64,000 bases of DNA from Planktothrix rubescens CCAP 1459/22 (GCA_904830895.1 LR882958.1:5400397-5464396), one strand, 5' to 3'. Numbered from the stretch's first letter, positions 53,408 to 63,139 are shown. Program-made: numbers and translations. Notes: generated by a model not told the origin, from the sequence alone.

Positions 53408-55417
53408 TTAGGTTTTGCTATTCAAGCGAATTTTTACACTTTGTTCAATAAATTCTAGGCTATCTAGGATATAAGTTGCTGAACGATAGGACTCATTGAG
53501 AAGTTCCTGCCGTTCTTCAAGATCATCGACTAAATCATCTGCCAGTAATTGCAGGAAACCCATCATGGGGTTGAGACGACTACGGACATCATAGGAACTG
53601 CGAATAATGGCTCGATCTCGCGCTGCTTCATCGGCAAATTGCAGGGTGTATAGTTGAGCATATTTTCCTCCTTTGGCCAGCAGTTGATCATGGGTTCCTA
53701 CCTCTGCCACACACCCTTGGTCTAAAACGGCAATTTGATCTGCTTTTTGAATCGTAGATAAACGGTGGGCAATAACAACTGTTGTGCGATCACGACTGAG
53801 TTTTTCAATAGCTTCTTGAACTAAACGTTCTGAAACTGTATCTAAGGCACTGGTAGCCTCATCTAAAATCAGAATATCAGGGTTTTGTAAGATCGCCCTG
53901 GCAATTGAAATGCGTTGACGTTGGCCACCTGATAGTAACACGCCGCGATCGCCGATGGCGGTTAAAAACCCTTGAGGTAACTTAGCAATAAATTCCTCAG
54001 CATTAGCTTGTTTAGCGGCAAAAAGAATCTCTTCATCCGTGGCATTGGGTCTGGCATAAGCTATATTATCTCGAACAGAGGCATTAAATAGGAAGGTATC
54101 TTGACTAACAATTCCCATTAATTGTCTGAGACTGTTGAGATCAAAGTCGCGTAAATCACGACCATCGAGTTGAATACAACCTTGAATTGGATCATAAAAC
54201 CGAGGCAGAAGATCTGCTAAAGTAGACTTTCCCGCCCCGGAACCTCCTACTAATGCTAACGTTGTCCCACACGGAACATATAAATCGATATCCTGAAGGG
54301 CAAGTTTGTCATGACCGGGATAGGAAAAAGAAATGTGATCAAAATGAATCCCTTCTTGAAGTCCTGTAAACGGCATGGAACCGGACTTCATAATTGGTTT
54401 ATTATCCCGTCTTAAAAACTCGCCAATAATATTGATTGCTGCTATCCTTTGAGCTAAGTTACTACGAGCATTATTCAACTGAGAAATCAGGGGTAAGGTG
54501 CGGAATAAGATAAATAGATAGGTGAGTAAAATAGTGGATAATGCTGTGATTTGATCTTGGGATAAAAAGAATTTTCCGATCATAATCAGCACTAATAACA
54601 CCAGCATATTCACCACTTCATTGATTGGTGCAATCGCGGCGGTTGCCATTTGAGCTTTATAATCTGCCTTTTCTCGTTCTCGAATTAAATGTTTAAGCTG
54701 CTCATATTCGGATTTTTCATTAGCAGTGGCTTTGACTAAGCGAATTCCATTCAGGACTTCCATCTGCTTAATGGAATAATTTCGAGATATTTTTGACAGT
54801 AAATTTCCTGATAGTCTAGATTTAGAAATAATATATTGATTTAATAAAGTGACGATAAACAGCAAGACGGCTGTTGCTAATGTCAGTTGCCAAGAAATGG
54901 ACAGGAGAATGATCACAAAGACAAAAATGGTGATGGATGTGGTAAACATTCCAACATAAATACTAATAGCACTGGAAGCCCGGGCGATTTCTCCTCCTAA
55001 TTGGTTAATTAAATCCCCAACTTTTGTTTTTGCATAGAAATCTAAATCCACATCCAACAGTAATTTTAATCCGGCTTCTCTCATGTCACAAGTTAAGGCG
55101 CGACCGAGGGAACTGGAAACTAAGCTACTCCAATAGGTTGTTAAATTTTTTAAAACTAACGCCAATAAAATTGCCCCTGCCATTAACCCCAAGCGATAGG
55201 ATTCTGGAACATCACCAAAGGGTAGTAATATCTTTTGGATTAAGGGCGGAGCACCCTTCATTTCCATTTCTTGGCCTAGTAAATTTAAGACAACAGGGAC
55301 AATTAATGTGGTACTGACCCCACTAAAAATTGCTCCAGAGAAACCCAACAAAATTGTCAAGATAATCCTAATCGGATATTGCCGTGCATATTTAACTAAA
55401 TAGTTTTGATTAATCAT
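53408..55417 (-). CDS. ABC exporter (MsbA/HepA-type) with histidine-kinase-like tail
   Basis: 669 residues. Six transmembrane helices (residues 15-330), then an ATPase with GGSGAGKSTLADLL (near 390), LSGGQRQRISIARA (near 497), ILILDEATSALD and IAHRLSTIQ. This is a full homodimeric half-exporter for lipids, polysaccharide or glycolipid. About 75 extra residues follow (597-669): YDVRSRLNPMMGFLQLLADD through NESYRSATYILDSLEFIEQS, which resembles the DHp helix of cyanobacterial histidine kinases (HELRTPLN...GFLQLL), with the phospho-acceptor His replaced by Tyr. It stands mid-operon among glycosyltransferases. Confidence 0.92.
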   Translation of the reverse strand: MINQNYLVKYARQYPIRIILTILLGFSGAIFSGVSTTLIVPVVLNLLGQEMEMKGAPPLIQKILLPFGDVPESYRLGLMAGAILLALVLKNLTTYWSSLVSSSLGRALTCDMREAGLKLLLDVDLDFYAKTKVGDLINQLGGEIARASSAISIYVGMFTTSITIFVFVIILLSISWQLTLATAVLLFIVTLLNQYIISKSRLSGNLLSKISRNYSIKQMEVLNGIRLVKATANEKSEYEQLKHLIREREKADYKAQMATAAIAPINEVVNMLVLLVLIMIGKFFLSQDQITALSTILLTYLFILFRTLPLISQLNNARSNLAQRIAAINIIGEFLRRDNKPIMKSGSMPFTGLQEGIHFDHISFSYPGHDKLALQDIDLYVPCGTTLALVGGSGAGKSTLADLLPRFYDPIQGCIQLDGRDLRDFDLNSLRQLMGIVSQDTFLFNASVRDNIAYARPNATDEEILFAAKQANAEEFIAKLPQGFLTAIGDRGVLLSGGQRQRISIARAILQNPDILILDEATSALDTVSERLVQEAIEKLSRDRTTVVIAHRLSTIQKADQIAVLDQGCVAEVGTHDQLLAKGGKYAQLYTLQFADEAARDRAIIRSSYDVRSRLNPMMGFLQLLADDLVDDLEERQELLNESYRSATYILDSLEFIEQSVKIRLNSKT

Positions 55418-55493
55418 ACTAACGTTTAATAATTTATTGCATGATAGCCAGGGAGTTTATTGTACTCCATTCCATCGAGTCCAGACTGAAATT

Positions 55494-56663
55494 CTAACGC
55501 AGTTTATTAATAACCTCCTCTAAAATGATCGCCATTGCATCTATACTATAGTTCTCAATACATCGTTGGCGAGCTTGCCAACCTTTAGCTTCTGCATCTT
55601 CAAAATTATCAAAAATCCTCTCTATAGTTTGAGCAATTTGTTCAGGTGAATCCGACTCAACTAAATATCCTGTTTCACCCAGAATTTCTGGAATATCTCC
55701 CACTTTGGTTGCTAGAATCGGTTTTGCCATAGCCATACCATCGGTTAGCTTCAGAGGAAATTGAGCTTGCGCTGCGGGAACGTCGCGTTGAGGAACCACG
55801 ATAATGTGGGCAGCAGCAACGACTTCAGGCATCATTATAGCGGGAGTTTTTGGTAACTGAATGATCCACCGTCCCCATCTTTCGATTAATTGATCATCAT
55901 ACTGATCATAGGGGCTTCCTCCCACAATCACCAATTTAATATCGTTTTGATTCAGTTGTTCTAGGGCAATTAGGACATCTTCTAATCCTTTATAGGGCCG
56001 TGGCGCCCCAGGAAACATCAGCACTCGGTATTCCGATAAACCTAAACGGGCGCGACTTTCTTCGGCACTGTAGCGAGTCGGATCAAATAAATTAACATCT
56101 TTCCCGTTAGGAACAGAAGTACCCCCAAATCGCTTTTGCAAAAATTTAGTATGAGTAGTTATTTGATCAGCATATCGAATTAATTTTTCCATCCCTTGAA
56201 TATACAAGGGGTGGACAGGCGATCTCAATGCGCCATTTGCTTTTAAAATATCTCTAGCTAATTGTTTGGGAGAAGGTTGATAGCGCCATTCATCACCTCC
56301 ATTCCAACTCATTTCCCAGTCATCTATATCTAAAATGATCGGTTTATGACTGAGTAATTTTTTCAAAAGAGCTACACCAAAACTAGGAACTTGAGGCTTA
56401 ATCGCATAAATCATATCCCCATCAATTTTCGGGAGAAGTTGCTGCACAGACTTGAAGAATTGAGGATAATTTCCCCCGGAGACAGCCTGGATTTTATCGG
56501 AATTGGAAATTGCTCCATATAATTGATCTTGAAATACAAATCCTAATATTTCAAACTCATAACCGAGTTTCTTGAGTGCTTCTCCTAACAAAGATGCTCG
56601 AATAAATCCATCATTTGTGGATAAATTCCACACTAACATAGAAACTTTTTTAATTGATTTCAT
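55494..56663 (-). CDS. Glycosyltransferase family 4-like protein
   Basis: 389 residues. GT-B fold: SMLVWNLSTNDGFIRASLLGE, IYAIKPQVPSFGVAL, LDIDDWEMSWNGGDEW, then the C-terminal domain with YRVLMFPGAPRPYKGLEDVLIA, LVIVGGSPYDQYD and the donor-binding MAMAKPILATKVGDIPEILGE. It is unlike the GT4 gene at 52163, so the locus uses at least two different sugars. 76 bp precede the ABC exporter gene. Confidence 0.88.
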   Translation of the reverse strand: MKSIKKVSMLVWNLSTNDGFIRASLLGEALKKLGYEFEILGFVFQDQLYGAISNSDKIQAVSGGNYPQFFKSVQQLLPKIDGDMIYAIKPQVPSFGVALLKKLLSHKPIILDIDDWEMSWNGGDEWRYQPSPKQLARDILKANGALRSPVHPLYIQGMEKLIRYADQITTHTKFLQKRFGGTSVPNGKDVNLFDPTRYSAEESRARLGLSEYRVLMFPGAPRPYKGLEDVLIALEQLNQNDIKLVIVGGSPYDQYDDQLIERWGRWIIQLPKTPAIMMPEVVAAAHIIVVPQRDVPAAQAQFPLKLTDGMAMAKPILATKVGDIPEILGETGYLVESDSPEQIAQTIERIFDNFEDAEAKGWQARQRCIENYSIDAMAIILEEVINKLR

Positions 56664-56704
56664 GGCTCAATAATTTTAAATGAAATAGAATTTGAGAGGT
56701 GATC

Positions 56705-57532
56705 TTACCGATTTCTCCAGCTATTTGTAGTTTGGTTGGGAAGAAAATATTTCGCCAGTCGATCAAAAATTCTTGTCAGTAGAGAACGAGTGACATTTTT
56801 GGCGTATTGGGGTCGATAGGGATAGGTAGAATGCAAAACTTTAATTGGTTCATTGATGGTGTAACATTGCTTCCACTTATCTAGGTAATTATAAATTGGA
56901 GATAAAATCTGAACATGGGGTTGGGCTGTTTCTACGGCTGCTGCAAAAGCTCCTTGATCTCTTAATAATAAAATATCTTGATGCTCTAAGATGATATTGA
57001 AATAGTCGCGGAAGGCTTGGAAAAACTGTTGATTTTTAGAGCTTTTTCTAAACGCTATAAACCCACTATTATATTGAATGCTGGTTTCTTTTAACGGTAA
57101 TCCTATTGATTGCAAAGTGGGCAATATTTCTTGTTTAACTCGCAGTAAATTAGAAGCTTGTGCAATAGAAGGTTGTACATCTTCTGTAATTAGAATATCA
57201 CTGGCATTGAGGTACTCAAATACTTCTGGAATTGCTGAGAGTAAACAAATATCACAATCGAAATAAATTGTTTTTTCAAACGGGGATTGTTCATATAACT
57301 CTAACTTTGACAATCGAGAAGCTAACACAGGGTTAGGGTGAGTAGGTGCTGGTTTTAAGTGAATATTGCCAAAAGCCAGAAGTAAAAATTGCAAGTATTT
57401 AGGAACTTGATCAATTAAAATGACAATTGGTTCTTGATGAAATTTACGCACAGAAGCCAAAAAATGGATACAGTCTTGGAAAGAATAAAGACCTGTTAAA
57501 ATAGTTATAAATCCTTGCTTTTCATTGTTCAT
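56705..57532 (-). CDS. Nucleotide-diphospho-sugar transferase-like protein
   Basis: 275 residues with an N-terminal alternation of strands (FITILTGLYSFQDCIHFLAS) and a DxD motif in TIYFDCDICLLSAI. EHQDILLLRDQGAFAAAVET and a C-terminal HSTYPYRP follow. GT8-like or Npun_R2821-related GT-A fold; the three tandem paralogues downstream share only the general plan. It is the first gene of the eight-gene minus-strand run, 41 bp upstream of the next gene. Confidence 0.75.
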   Translation of the reverse strand: MNNEKQGFITILTGLYSFQDCIHFLASVRKFHQEPIVILIDQVPKYLQFLLLAFGNIHLKPAPTHPNPVLASRLSKLELYEQSPFEKTIYFDCDICLLSAIPEVFEYLNASDILITEDVQPSIAQASNLLRVKQEILPTLQSIGLPLKETSIQYNSGFIAFRKSSKNQQFFQAFRDYFNIILEHQDILLLRDQGAFAAAVETAQPHVQILSPIYNYLDKWKQCYTINEPIKVLHSTYPYRPQYAKNVTRSLLTRIFDRLAKYFLPNQTTNSWRNR

Positions 57533-57617
57533 AATTTTAGTATTAATAGCTGGTTTTTAATGAGAGAAACATCACTAATTTGATCAAAGACTACCTTGAG
57601 CAAGAATAGTATCAAGT

Positions 57618-58169
57618 CTATTGTATACTGTCGTTGATTAATTTGTCTTGTTGATCTAACTTTTCATAATGTTCTCGTTCCCGATATTTGAGAGTTCTCA
57701 TGGGCTGATTTCCGACAATCGCTAGAGGTTCAACATTTGCTGTGACAACTGTACCTACTGCGATAATAGCTCCATCTCCAATCGAAACCCCTGGAATAAT
57801 CATAACATTCGCGCCAATCCAAACATTGCGCCCAATAACCACAGGTTTATGAATATAGCAATCCTAAATAGGTTGTAATATTGGAGCCTTGCTGTGCTTG
57901 CGTTTCAGGCTGATTGATCATCATGACTCATTTGGAATTGCTATATAAACTTTATACCCTAAAGATACATTTTCTGGATGATCGATTTTCAAATCTTTTT
58001 TAAACCGCACCCCTTCGGCACAAAATTTTAATTTTTCCTTAAGTTTTTTATGCTTATATCTCCTGATTTTGCTTTGCCATTAGTCTTCCCATTGGACAAT
58101 ATAGGGAATCAAATTTTCATCAATAATTCGCTCTAATTTATTTTTAAGTTTTGATAGGATTGACATCAT
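57618..58169 (-). pseudogene. Acyltransferase (left-handed beta-helix) gene broken by a nonsense codon, deletion and a MITE
   Basis: The frame from ATG at 58169 reads MMSILSKLKNKLERIIDENL and stops at TAA (28 codons on). Past this stop the same frame gives WQSKIRRYKHKKLKEKLKF and IDHPENVSLGYKVY, then a MITE, then YIHKPVVIGRNVWIGANVMI and GVSIGDGAIIAVGTVVTANV to the end. The second part is the C-terminal hexapeptide repeat of maltose/serine-type O-acetyltransferases. The middle beta-helix coils, which contain the catalytic His, are missing. It belonged to the glycan locus and may have acetylated a sugar. Confidence 0.8.
57854..57945. mobile_element. MITE with TATAGCAATCC ends
   Basis: 92 bp bounded by TATAGCAATCC (57854-57864) and GGAATTGCTATA (57934-57945), imperfect inverted repeats that start and end at TA, as expected for an IS630/Tc1-type element that duplicates TA. 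The core has no coding capacity. It lies inside the remnant of an acetyltransferase gene, between its N-terminal and C-terminal parts, so insertion and an adjoining deletion inactivated that gene. Confidence 0.75.
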
Positions 58170-58410
58170 GTTAAGCTAGTGAATTCTCCTTGTTAAATTG
58201 TCTGATCAGTTTCTAACCTTAACATTGACTAACTTCTAATAAAGTTAAATTTTGTTAATTTTTGTTCAGATCCCTTGTCGGTTGAAAATTAGCTGTGTTA
58301 CCATTATCTTAGTCATGTGCTGAATTCAAAACCATCCCTAGATTTGCTTGAAATTAGTACCTGAGTTAATTTTTTATAATTTAATTTGGAATTATTACCA
58401 GCAAAAAAAT

Positions 58411-60360
58411 ATGCTTTCTTTTTTGCTTTTAACACCCTGTGTTGTCCTGTGGTTAGTTTTTTATGCTCAAGGACAATTTTGGCGTCAAAGTTTGCTATCT
58501 GCCTTTGTGGTATGGGGTTTGTTGATTACTGGCATCACTGAATTCCTAAGTTTGTTCAATTATTTTACTATAGCTTCTGTTTTAGGAGTCTGGCTATTCC
58601 TTAATTTTATATTAATTTTTTTATATGTTAAAACTTATTCTTTACCTGGTCTGGATTTATTAAGGTTTACAAAAGAGCAATTGAAGATGCGTTCAAAATT
58701 TTTATTATTTGTTTTAATGAGTGTAATCTTTATTGTGGTGATTATTGGATTAATTGCTATTCTTTCTCCACCCAATAATTGGGATTCAATGGATTACCAT
58801 CTGAGTCGTGTTGTTCATTGGATACAAAATCATAGTATTAAACATTATCCGACGAGTTATACTCCCCAACTTTATCAAAATCCCTGGTCTGAATATGTAA
58901 TTCTTCATTTTCAAATCTTAACAGGAGGAGATTACTTGGCTAATTTCGTCCAGTGGTTTAGCATGGTTGGAAGTATTATTGGAATTTCACTCATTGCTCA
59001 ACAGCTAGGTGCAAATTTCAATGGTCAAATTTTTGCTGCTGTTTTTGTGGCAACAATTCCCATGGGAATTTTGCAAGCGTCTAATACTCAGAATGATTAT
59101 GTTTTAGCGTTTTGGTTAGTTTGTTTGGCGCACTTTATTCTATCTGCAATCCAACAAAAAGATAGAATTAACTGGGTGAATGCCTTTTATATAGGGAGTA
59201 CCACTGGGTTAGCTATTCTTTCTAAGGGAACTTCCTATTTTTATGTTTTACCTTTCTTAATTTGGTTCGGACTTTATTCCCTAAAACAATTAAAATGGCA
59301 ATTTTGGAAACCCAATTTAATTATAGCTATTATTACTATATCATTAAATATAAGCCACTATTTTCGTAATTATCAAGTCTTTGGTTCTTTCCTCGGTTCC
59401 CCAGGAGATTACCGTAATGGTGTAATTAACTTAAGTACATTAATATCGAATGTCTTGAGAAATGTAGCATTACATTTAGGCTCTCCTTTCGGCTTTATTA
59501 ATGGAAGATTTAATAAATTAATTCATGTTATTCATGATATTTTAGGAATCAATATTAATGATCCTCAAACCACATTCTCTAGTGTTTTCGCTGTACCTGG
59601 AGGTTGGTCAACCCTTGGCATTTGGGGAAATGAAAATAATGCTCCTAATTTGTTACACACTTTATTGATATTGATATTTTTGTTAATTTTTTGCTTCAGG
59701 AAAGACTTGAAAAAAAATTACTACCTCGTTAGTTATTTAACGGTTGTAGTCAGTGGTTTTTTAATCTTTTGCTTACTTGTAAAATGGCAAATTTGGCATA
59801 GTCGTTTACATCTACCTTTATTTGTATTATTCTCGGCTTTTCTCGGATTAATGTTATCTCAAATTAAACCTAAAATTGTTGTTCAATTAATTTTAGTTGT
59901 TTTTATTTTGTCATCTTTACCTTGGTTATTCTTAAATAAGTATAGACCTATCTTTCACCCCACCAATAGTATTCTTGTTGTCAACAGAATGGATCAATAT
60001 TTTAGTAATCGTCCTGAACTTTTAGAACCTTTTAAGGAAACTGTAAAATTTTTAAATTCGCAAAATTGCCCTAAAATTGGTTTACAAATGGGAAATGATG
60101 CGTGGGAATATCCCCTATGGGTTATGTTACAAAATTCTCAACCCCAGAATTTAGAAATCCGACATATTAATGTTGACAATGCCTCAGCAAAGTTAGCTGA
60201 AACTTCACCGCATAGTAATTTTGTTCCCTGTAGGATTATACAGATGAGAACTAAAAGGAGTGGTCAAAAATCTCACGAAAATATTATTTTTAAAGATCAA
60301 ACTTATCAACAACAATGGGAAAAAGAACCTATAGCTATTTTTAAACCTGAGTCACCGTAA
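58411..60360 (+). CDS. GT39-like polytopic membrane glycosyltransferase
   Basis: 649 residues from ATG at 58411; an in-frame TTG at 58348 would add 21 codons. About twelve hydrophobic helices. The first luminal loop is PPNNWDSMDYHLSRVVHWIQ, with an acidic pair as in ArnT/PMT-type GT-C enzymes, followed by HYPTSYTPQLYQNPWSEYVI. The C-terminal 120 residues are hydrophilic. The family transfers a sugar from a polyprenyl-phosphate carrier to a periplasmic acceptor, which would match the frameshifted polyprenyl-sugar synthase gene downstream. The gene is convergent with it (1-bp gap). Confidence 0.82.
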   Translation: MLSFLLLTPCVVLWLVFYAQGQFWRQSLLSAFVVWGLLITGITEFLSLFNYFTIASVLGVWLFLNFILIFLYVKTYSLPGLDLLRFTKEQLKMRSKFLLFVLMSVIFIVVIIGLIAILSPPNNWDSMDYHLSRVVHWIQNHSIKHYPTSYTPQLYQNPWSEYVILHFQILTGGDYLANFVQWFSMVGSIIGISLIAQQLGANFNGQIFAAVFVATIPMGILQASNTQNDYVLAFWLVCLAHFILSAIQQKDRINWVNAFYIGSTTGLAILSKGTSYFYVLPFLIWFGLYSLKQLKWQFWKPNLIIAIITISLNISHYFRNYQVFGSFLGSPGDYRNGVINLSTLISNVLRNVALHLGSPFGFINGRFNKLIHVIHDILGININDPQTTFSSVFAVPGGWSTLGIWGNENNAPNLLHTLLILIFLLIFCFRKDLKKNYYLVSYLTVVVSGFLIFCLLVKWQIWHSRLHLPLFVLFSAFLGLMLSQIKPKIVVQLILVVFILSSLPWLFLNKYRPIFHPTNSILVVNRMDQYFSNRPELLEPFKETVKFLNSQNCPKIGLQMGNDAWEYPLWVMLQNSQPQNLEIRHINVDNASAKLAETSPHSNFVPCRIIQMRTKRSGQKSHENIIFKDQTYQQQWEKEPIAIFKPESP

Positions 60361-61565
60361 CTACTTAACTTCCGTTACTCGCCAACTCAATTTTAAATTT
60401 AGCCAGAAATTCCAAAAAGTCACAATAGCGATCGCAATTACCTTCGCTAAATAGGCATTCATTCCAAACAAATTAAACAGGAGATTTACCAATAACACAT
60501 TTAAAATTAACCCCGATAAACAAATTAAGTTAAACTTCAAAAATCGTTTAAACCGTTTTCCCGTACCTTTTTGATGACTAGAAATATCTCCAAATGTCCA
60601 AAGATCATTCCAGATAAAATTATTAATAATCGCCACTTCTGCCGATAAAATTGCACTACGGGTTAAAGCCAAACCACTAACAGTATAGAGGAGATAAAAT
60701 ACTGCCATATCGACAAAAACCCCACTAAAACCCACAACCCCAAACCGCAAAAACCGCGTTATAGGCCATCTGGCTAAACGTAATTTAACTAAATGTTGTA
60801 AATATTCAATATACTGTTTCCAAGTAACTTTGCTTTCTCCTTCCAAGCGTTCTTGGAACACATAACCCACTTCTCCCACCCAACGAATTTGCCCCCGACC
60901 TAACACTTCAATCAGGATTTTATAACCAATAGGATCAAGAGTTCTTCCAGCAATTGCCTCCCTTCTCACCATAAAATAACCACTCATCGGATCAGAAACT
61001 CTACCAATAACACCGGGTAAAATAATTAATCCTAAAACCTGCGCTCCCTCGATAAAAAGCGCCTAATCACACTCCAATCACTAACACCACCGCCTTCAAC
61101 ATGGCGACTACCAACGGCTAAATCCGCACCCCGTTCTATTTCAGATAAAAGTTGTAATAAACTTTCTGGAGGATGTTGTAAATCCGCATCAATTACCCCT
61201 AAAATTTCCCCTCTAGCCACTTGCCAACCCCTAATTACAGCAGTTGATAATCCCCGTTCTTCCTGACGTCGCATCACCCGCAATTGGGGAAATTCTGGGA
61301 TTAACTCCGCCGCAACTTTCCAAGTTAAATCCGGGCTATCATCATCAACAATAATTAACTCATATTCATGAGGAATTACTCCGTCTAATAACTGAGTTAA
61401 TTGTTGAACAATGGGTCTAACATTTTCGCTTTCTTTGTAAGTGGGAATGATCAAGGATAATCTAATCGCAAACTCACTAATTTCCGTTGAAATATTGGCT
61501 TGGGCAGGAATCTGTAATGGCCCAGTTGGAACCGGAATTAAATTATTGACTTCAGGAAAATTCAT
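60361..61565 (-). pseudogene. Polyprenyl-phosphate glycosyltransferase-GtrA fusion, split by one frameshift
   Basis: Two frames make one gene. From 61565 to about 61050 comes a GT2 domain (LSLIIPTYKESENVRPIVQQ, IIVDDDSPD, GVIDADLQHPPESLL, the DxD-type site), ending prematurely after VIRRFLSR. In another frame the continuation is recovered: GAQVLGLIILPGVIGRVSDP just before MSGYFMVRREAIAGRTLDPI, then a GtrA domain with four helices (RFLRFGVVGFSGVFVDMAVF). One base is missing in GCTCCCTC (61043-61050). The whole protein would be about 390 residues, a DPM1-like synthase feeding GT-C enzymes. It may be intact in the living cell. Confidence 0.85.
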
Positions 61566-61595
61566 ATTGGGTTTGACCTCATTAATTGTTACTGT

Positions 61596-61805
61596 TTACA
61601 TATCATTAAATCTAACACGACCCGTCTGAACATAATCAAATACTCGATTAATTTGGTTACGTTCAGATTCGGTAATATCTTTATCAGATAAAATAGCCGA
61701 CATTAATCTCAAATAATCAGCATGACCCAGTTGACCAGAATTGACAATCCGATCCGTCACTTGACTAATTGAGATTTTAGAGCGAGTGGGAAGTGTCCAC
61801 AACAT
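61596..61805 (-). CDS. Small conserved cyanobacterial protein
   Basis: 69 residues, ATG at 61805. LPTRSKISISQVTDRIVNSG and QLGHADYLRLMSAILSDKDI and ITESERNQINRVFDYVQTGR are helical; the last residues are VRFND. I recognise the pattern as a small conserved hypothetical of cyanobacteria but not its function. 30 bp separate it from the GT2-GtrA start, so cotranscription is possible. Confidence 0.7.
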   Translation of the reverse strand: MLWTLPTRSKISISQVTDRIVNSGQLGHADYLRLMSAILSDKDITESERNQINRVFDYVQTGRVRFNDM

Positions 61806-61936
61806 TTTAATCTTAACCTCTCTAATTTAACTATTGACTAATTTTGCGATAAAATTTGCTAAACTAACGAATTAGGCTCCGCAAAGTCTTAACTATTCTA
61901 AACCCTAATCAAATCATTTGGTGGAGATTGCTTTTT

Positions 61937-62709
61937 ATGCAAATTGAACGAATTCCAGTCCTCTCTGATAAACTATATTTTTTTACTGCATGATCCTGAT
62001 CGGAAAATTGCCGCCGTTGTTGACCCCGCAGAAGCCGATCCCGTTTTACAACATTTACAGAGATTAGACGCTGAATTAGTTGCAATTTTAACACTCACCA
62101 TCACAGCGATCATATTGGGGGAAATACTCAACTGATTAAACAATATCCCATCTTACCGTTTATGGAGGTGAAGAAGATCGAGGCAGAATCCCCGGTCAAA
62201 TGGTATTTTTAAAACCGGGTGATCAAGTTCAATTTGGGGATCAAATCGGGCAAGTTTTATTTGTTCCCGGTCATACAAAAAGCCCATATTGCCTATTATT
62301 TTCCGCCCCAAAATCCCGATCAACCGGGGGATTTATTCTGCGGGGATACCCTATTTGCCGGGGGCTGTGGCCGTTTATTTGAAGGTACTCCCCAACAAAT
62401 GTTGACATCTTTAAATCAATTCCGAAATCTCCCAGAAACCACTAGGGTTTGGTGTGCCCACGAATATACTCTTAATAACTTAAAATTTGCCTTAACGGTT
62501 GATGCTGATAATCGAGATTTACAGGATCGTTTCAAGAAGTTACCGTAGCCCGCAGTCAAAATCAAGCCACAATTCCTTCAAATATTGGTTTAGAAAAACG
62601 CACTAATCCTTTTTTGCGTTGGGATATTCCCAGTCTACAAATGGCGGTGAATAGCCATGATCCCGTTCAAACCTTTGCTCGTTTACGGGGAATGAAGGAT
62701 CAATTTTAA
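61937..62709 (+). pseudogene. gloB: Hydroxyacylglutathione hydrolase GloB with five frameshifts
   Basis: Pieces in all three plus frames assemble into a glyoxalase II, about 257 residues: MQIERIPVLSD, LLHDPDRKIAAVVDPAEADP, the metal motif THHHSDHIGG (only in the corrected frame), [68 protein letters not shown] and [18 protein letters not shown]. The needed corrections are: one A too many at 61970-61972, one T missing at 62086-62089, one base missing near 62150, one A too many at 62277-62281, one T missing at 62530-62532. Four of five are in homopolymers, so sequencing errors are likelier than decay. If intact it detoxifies methylglyoxal. Confidence 0.88.
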
Positions 62710-62716
62710 GGTTAAA

Positions 62717-62785
62717 TCAAAGTTCCCAATCTTCAATTTGTAAGTTGGGAACTCGACTAAATTCTGTGGTATTGTGAGTGACTAA
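62717..62785 (-). pseudogene. C-terminal remnant of a PIN-domain (VapC-type) toxin
   Basis: The last 22 codons read LVTHNTTEFSRVPNLQIEDW and EL, the C-terminal strand of VapC-type PIN domains, where the Asn-Thr-x-Glu-Phe segment carries the last conserved residues. It lies immediately after the antitoxin gene, so nearly all of the toxin was deleted. This is the mirror image of the remnant at 1871, where only the N-terminus is left. Confidence 0.75.
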
Positions 62786-62788
62786 AAC

Positions 62789-63027
62789 TCAAAACAAATT
62801 CTCCCTAATTTCATATTGTCCTTGATTTTCTCGGACTAATGGTTCACCCACCCAGCCACCAATTACTCCTCAAAAAACCCAGGTTGCCAATTTTCATGTT
62901 TCAGGTTTTCACTAGCGGCTTGAAAGATCACAATAGCTTCTAAGTCTCTATCTTTAAATTCTGCTGGCATTTGTACTCGTAATATTCCATCCTTACCAAT
63001 GCGTCCTTTGAACTGAATACTCTGCAT
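62789..63027 (-). pseudogene. Antitoxin of a VapBC-type pair, one-base frameshift
   Basis: From ATG at 63027 the frame gives MQSIQFKGRIGKDGILRVQM and PAEFKDRDLEAIVIFQAA, ending at TAA 62863 (54 residues). With one added base at 62865 the expected continuation VIGGWVGEPLVRENQGQYEI is read, then RENLF and a stop at 62789. This is a cyanobacterial AbrB-like antitoxin of the type coupled to PIN toxins. The indel is in GAGGAG. The toxin itself is mostly deleted. Confidence 0.75.
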
Positions 63028-63070
63028 AGCAGCCTCCGGGGTGAATCCTGATCCAACTCAGTCTGTATTG

Positions 63071-63139
63071 TATAGCAGGGAACACCGGAACAGCCCCCCC
63101 AAACCCCCGTGCACGGGGGGCTAGGGGGAGGGAACAGGG
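63071..63139. repeat. GC-rich dispersed repeat with GTGCACGGGG core, copy 2 (inverted)
   Basis: Reverse complement of 5321-5393: TATAGCAGGGAACACCGGAA, then AACAGCCCCCCC, the core CCCCCGTGCACGGGGGG and a final GGGAACAGGG. It stands 100 bp upstream of rplI. Confidence 0.8.
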
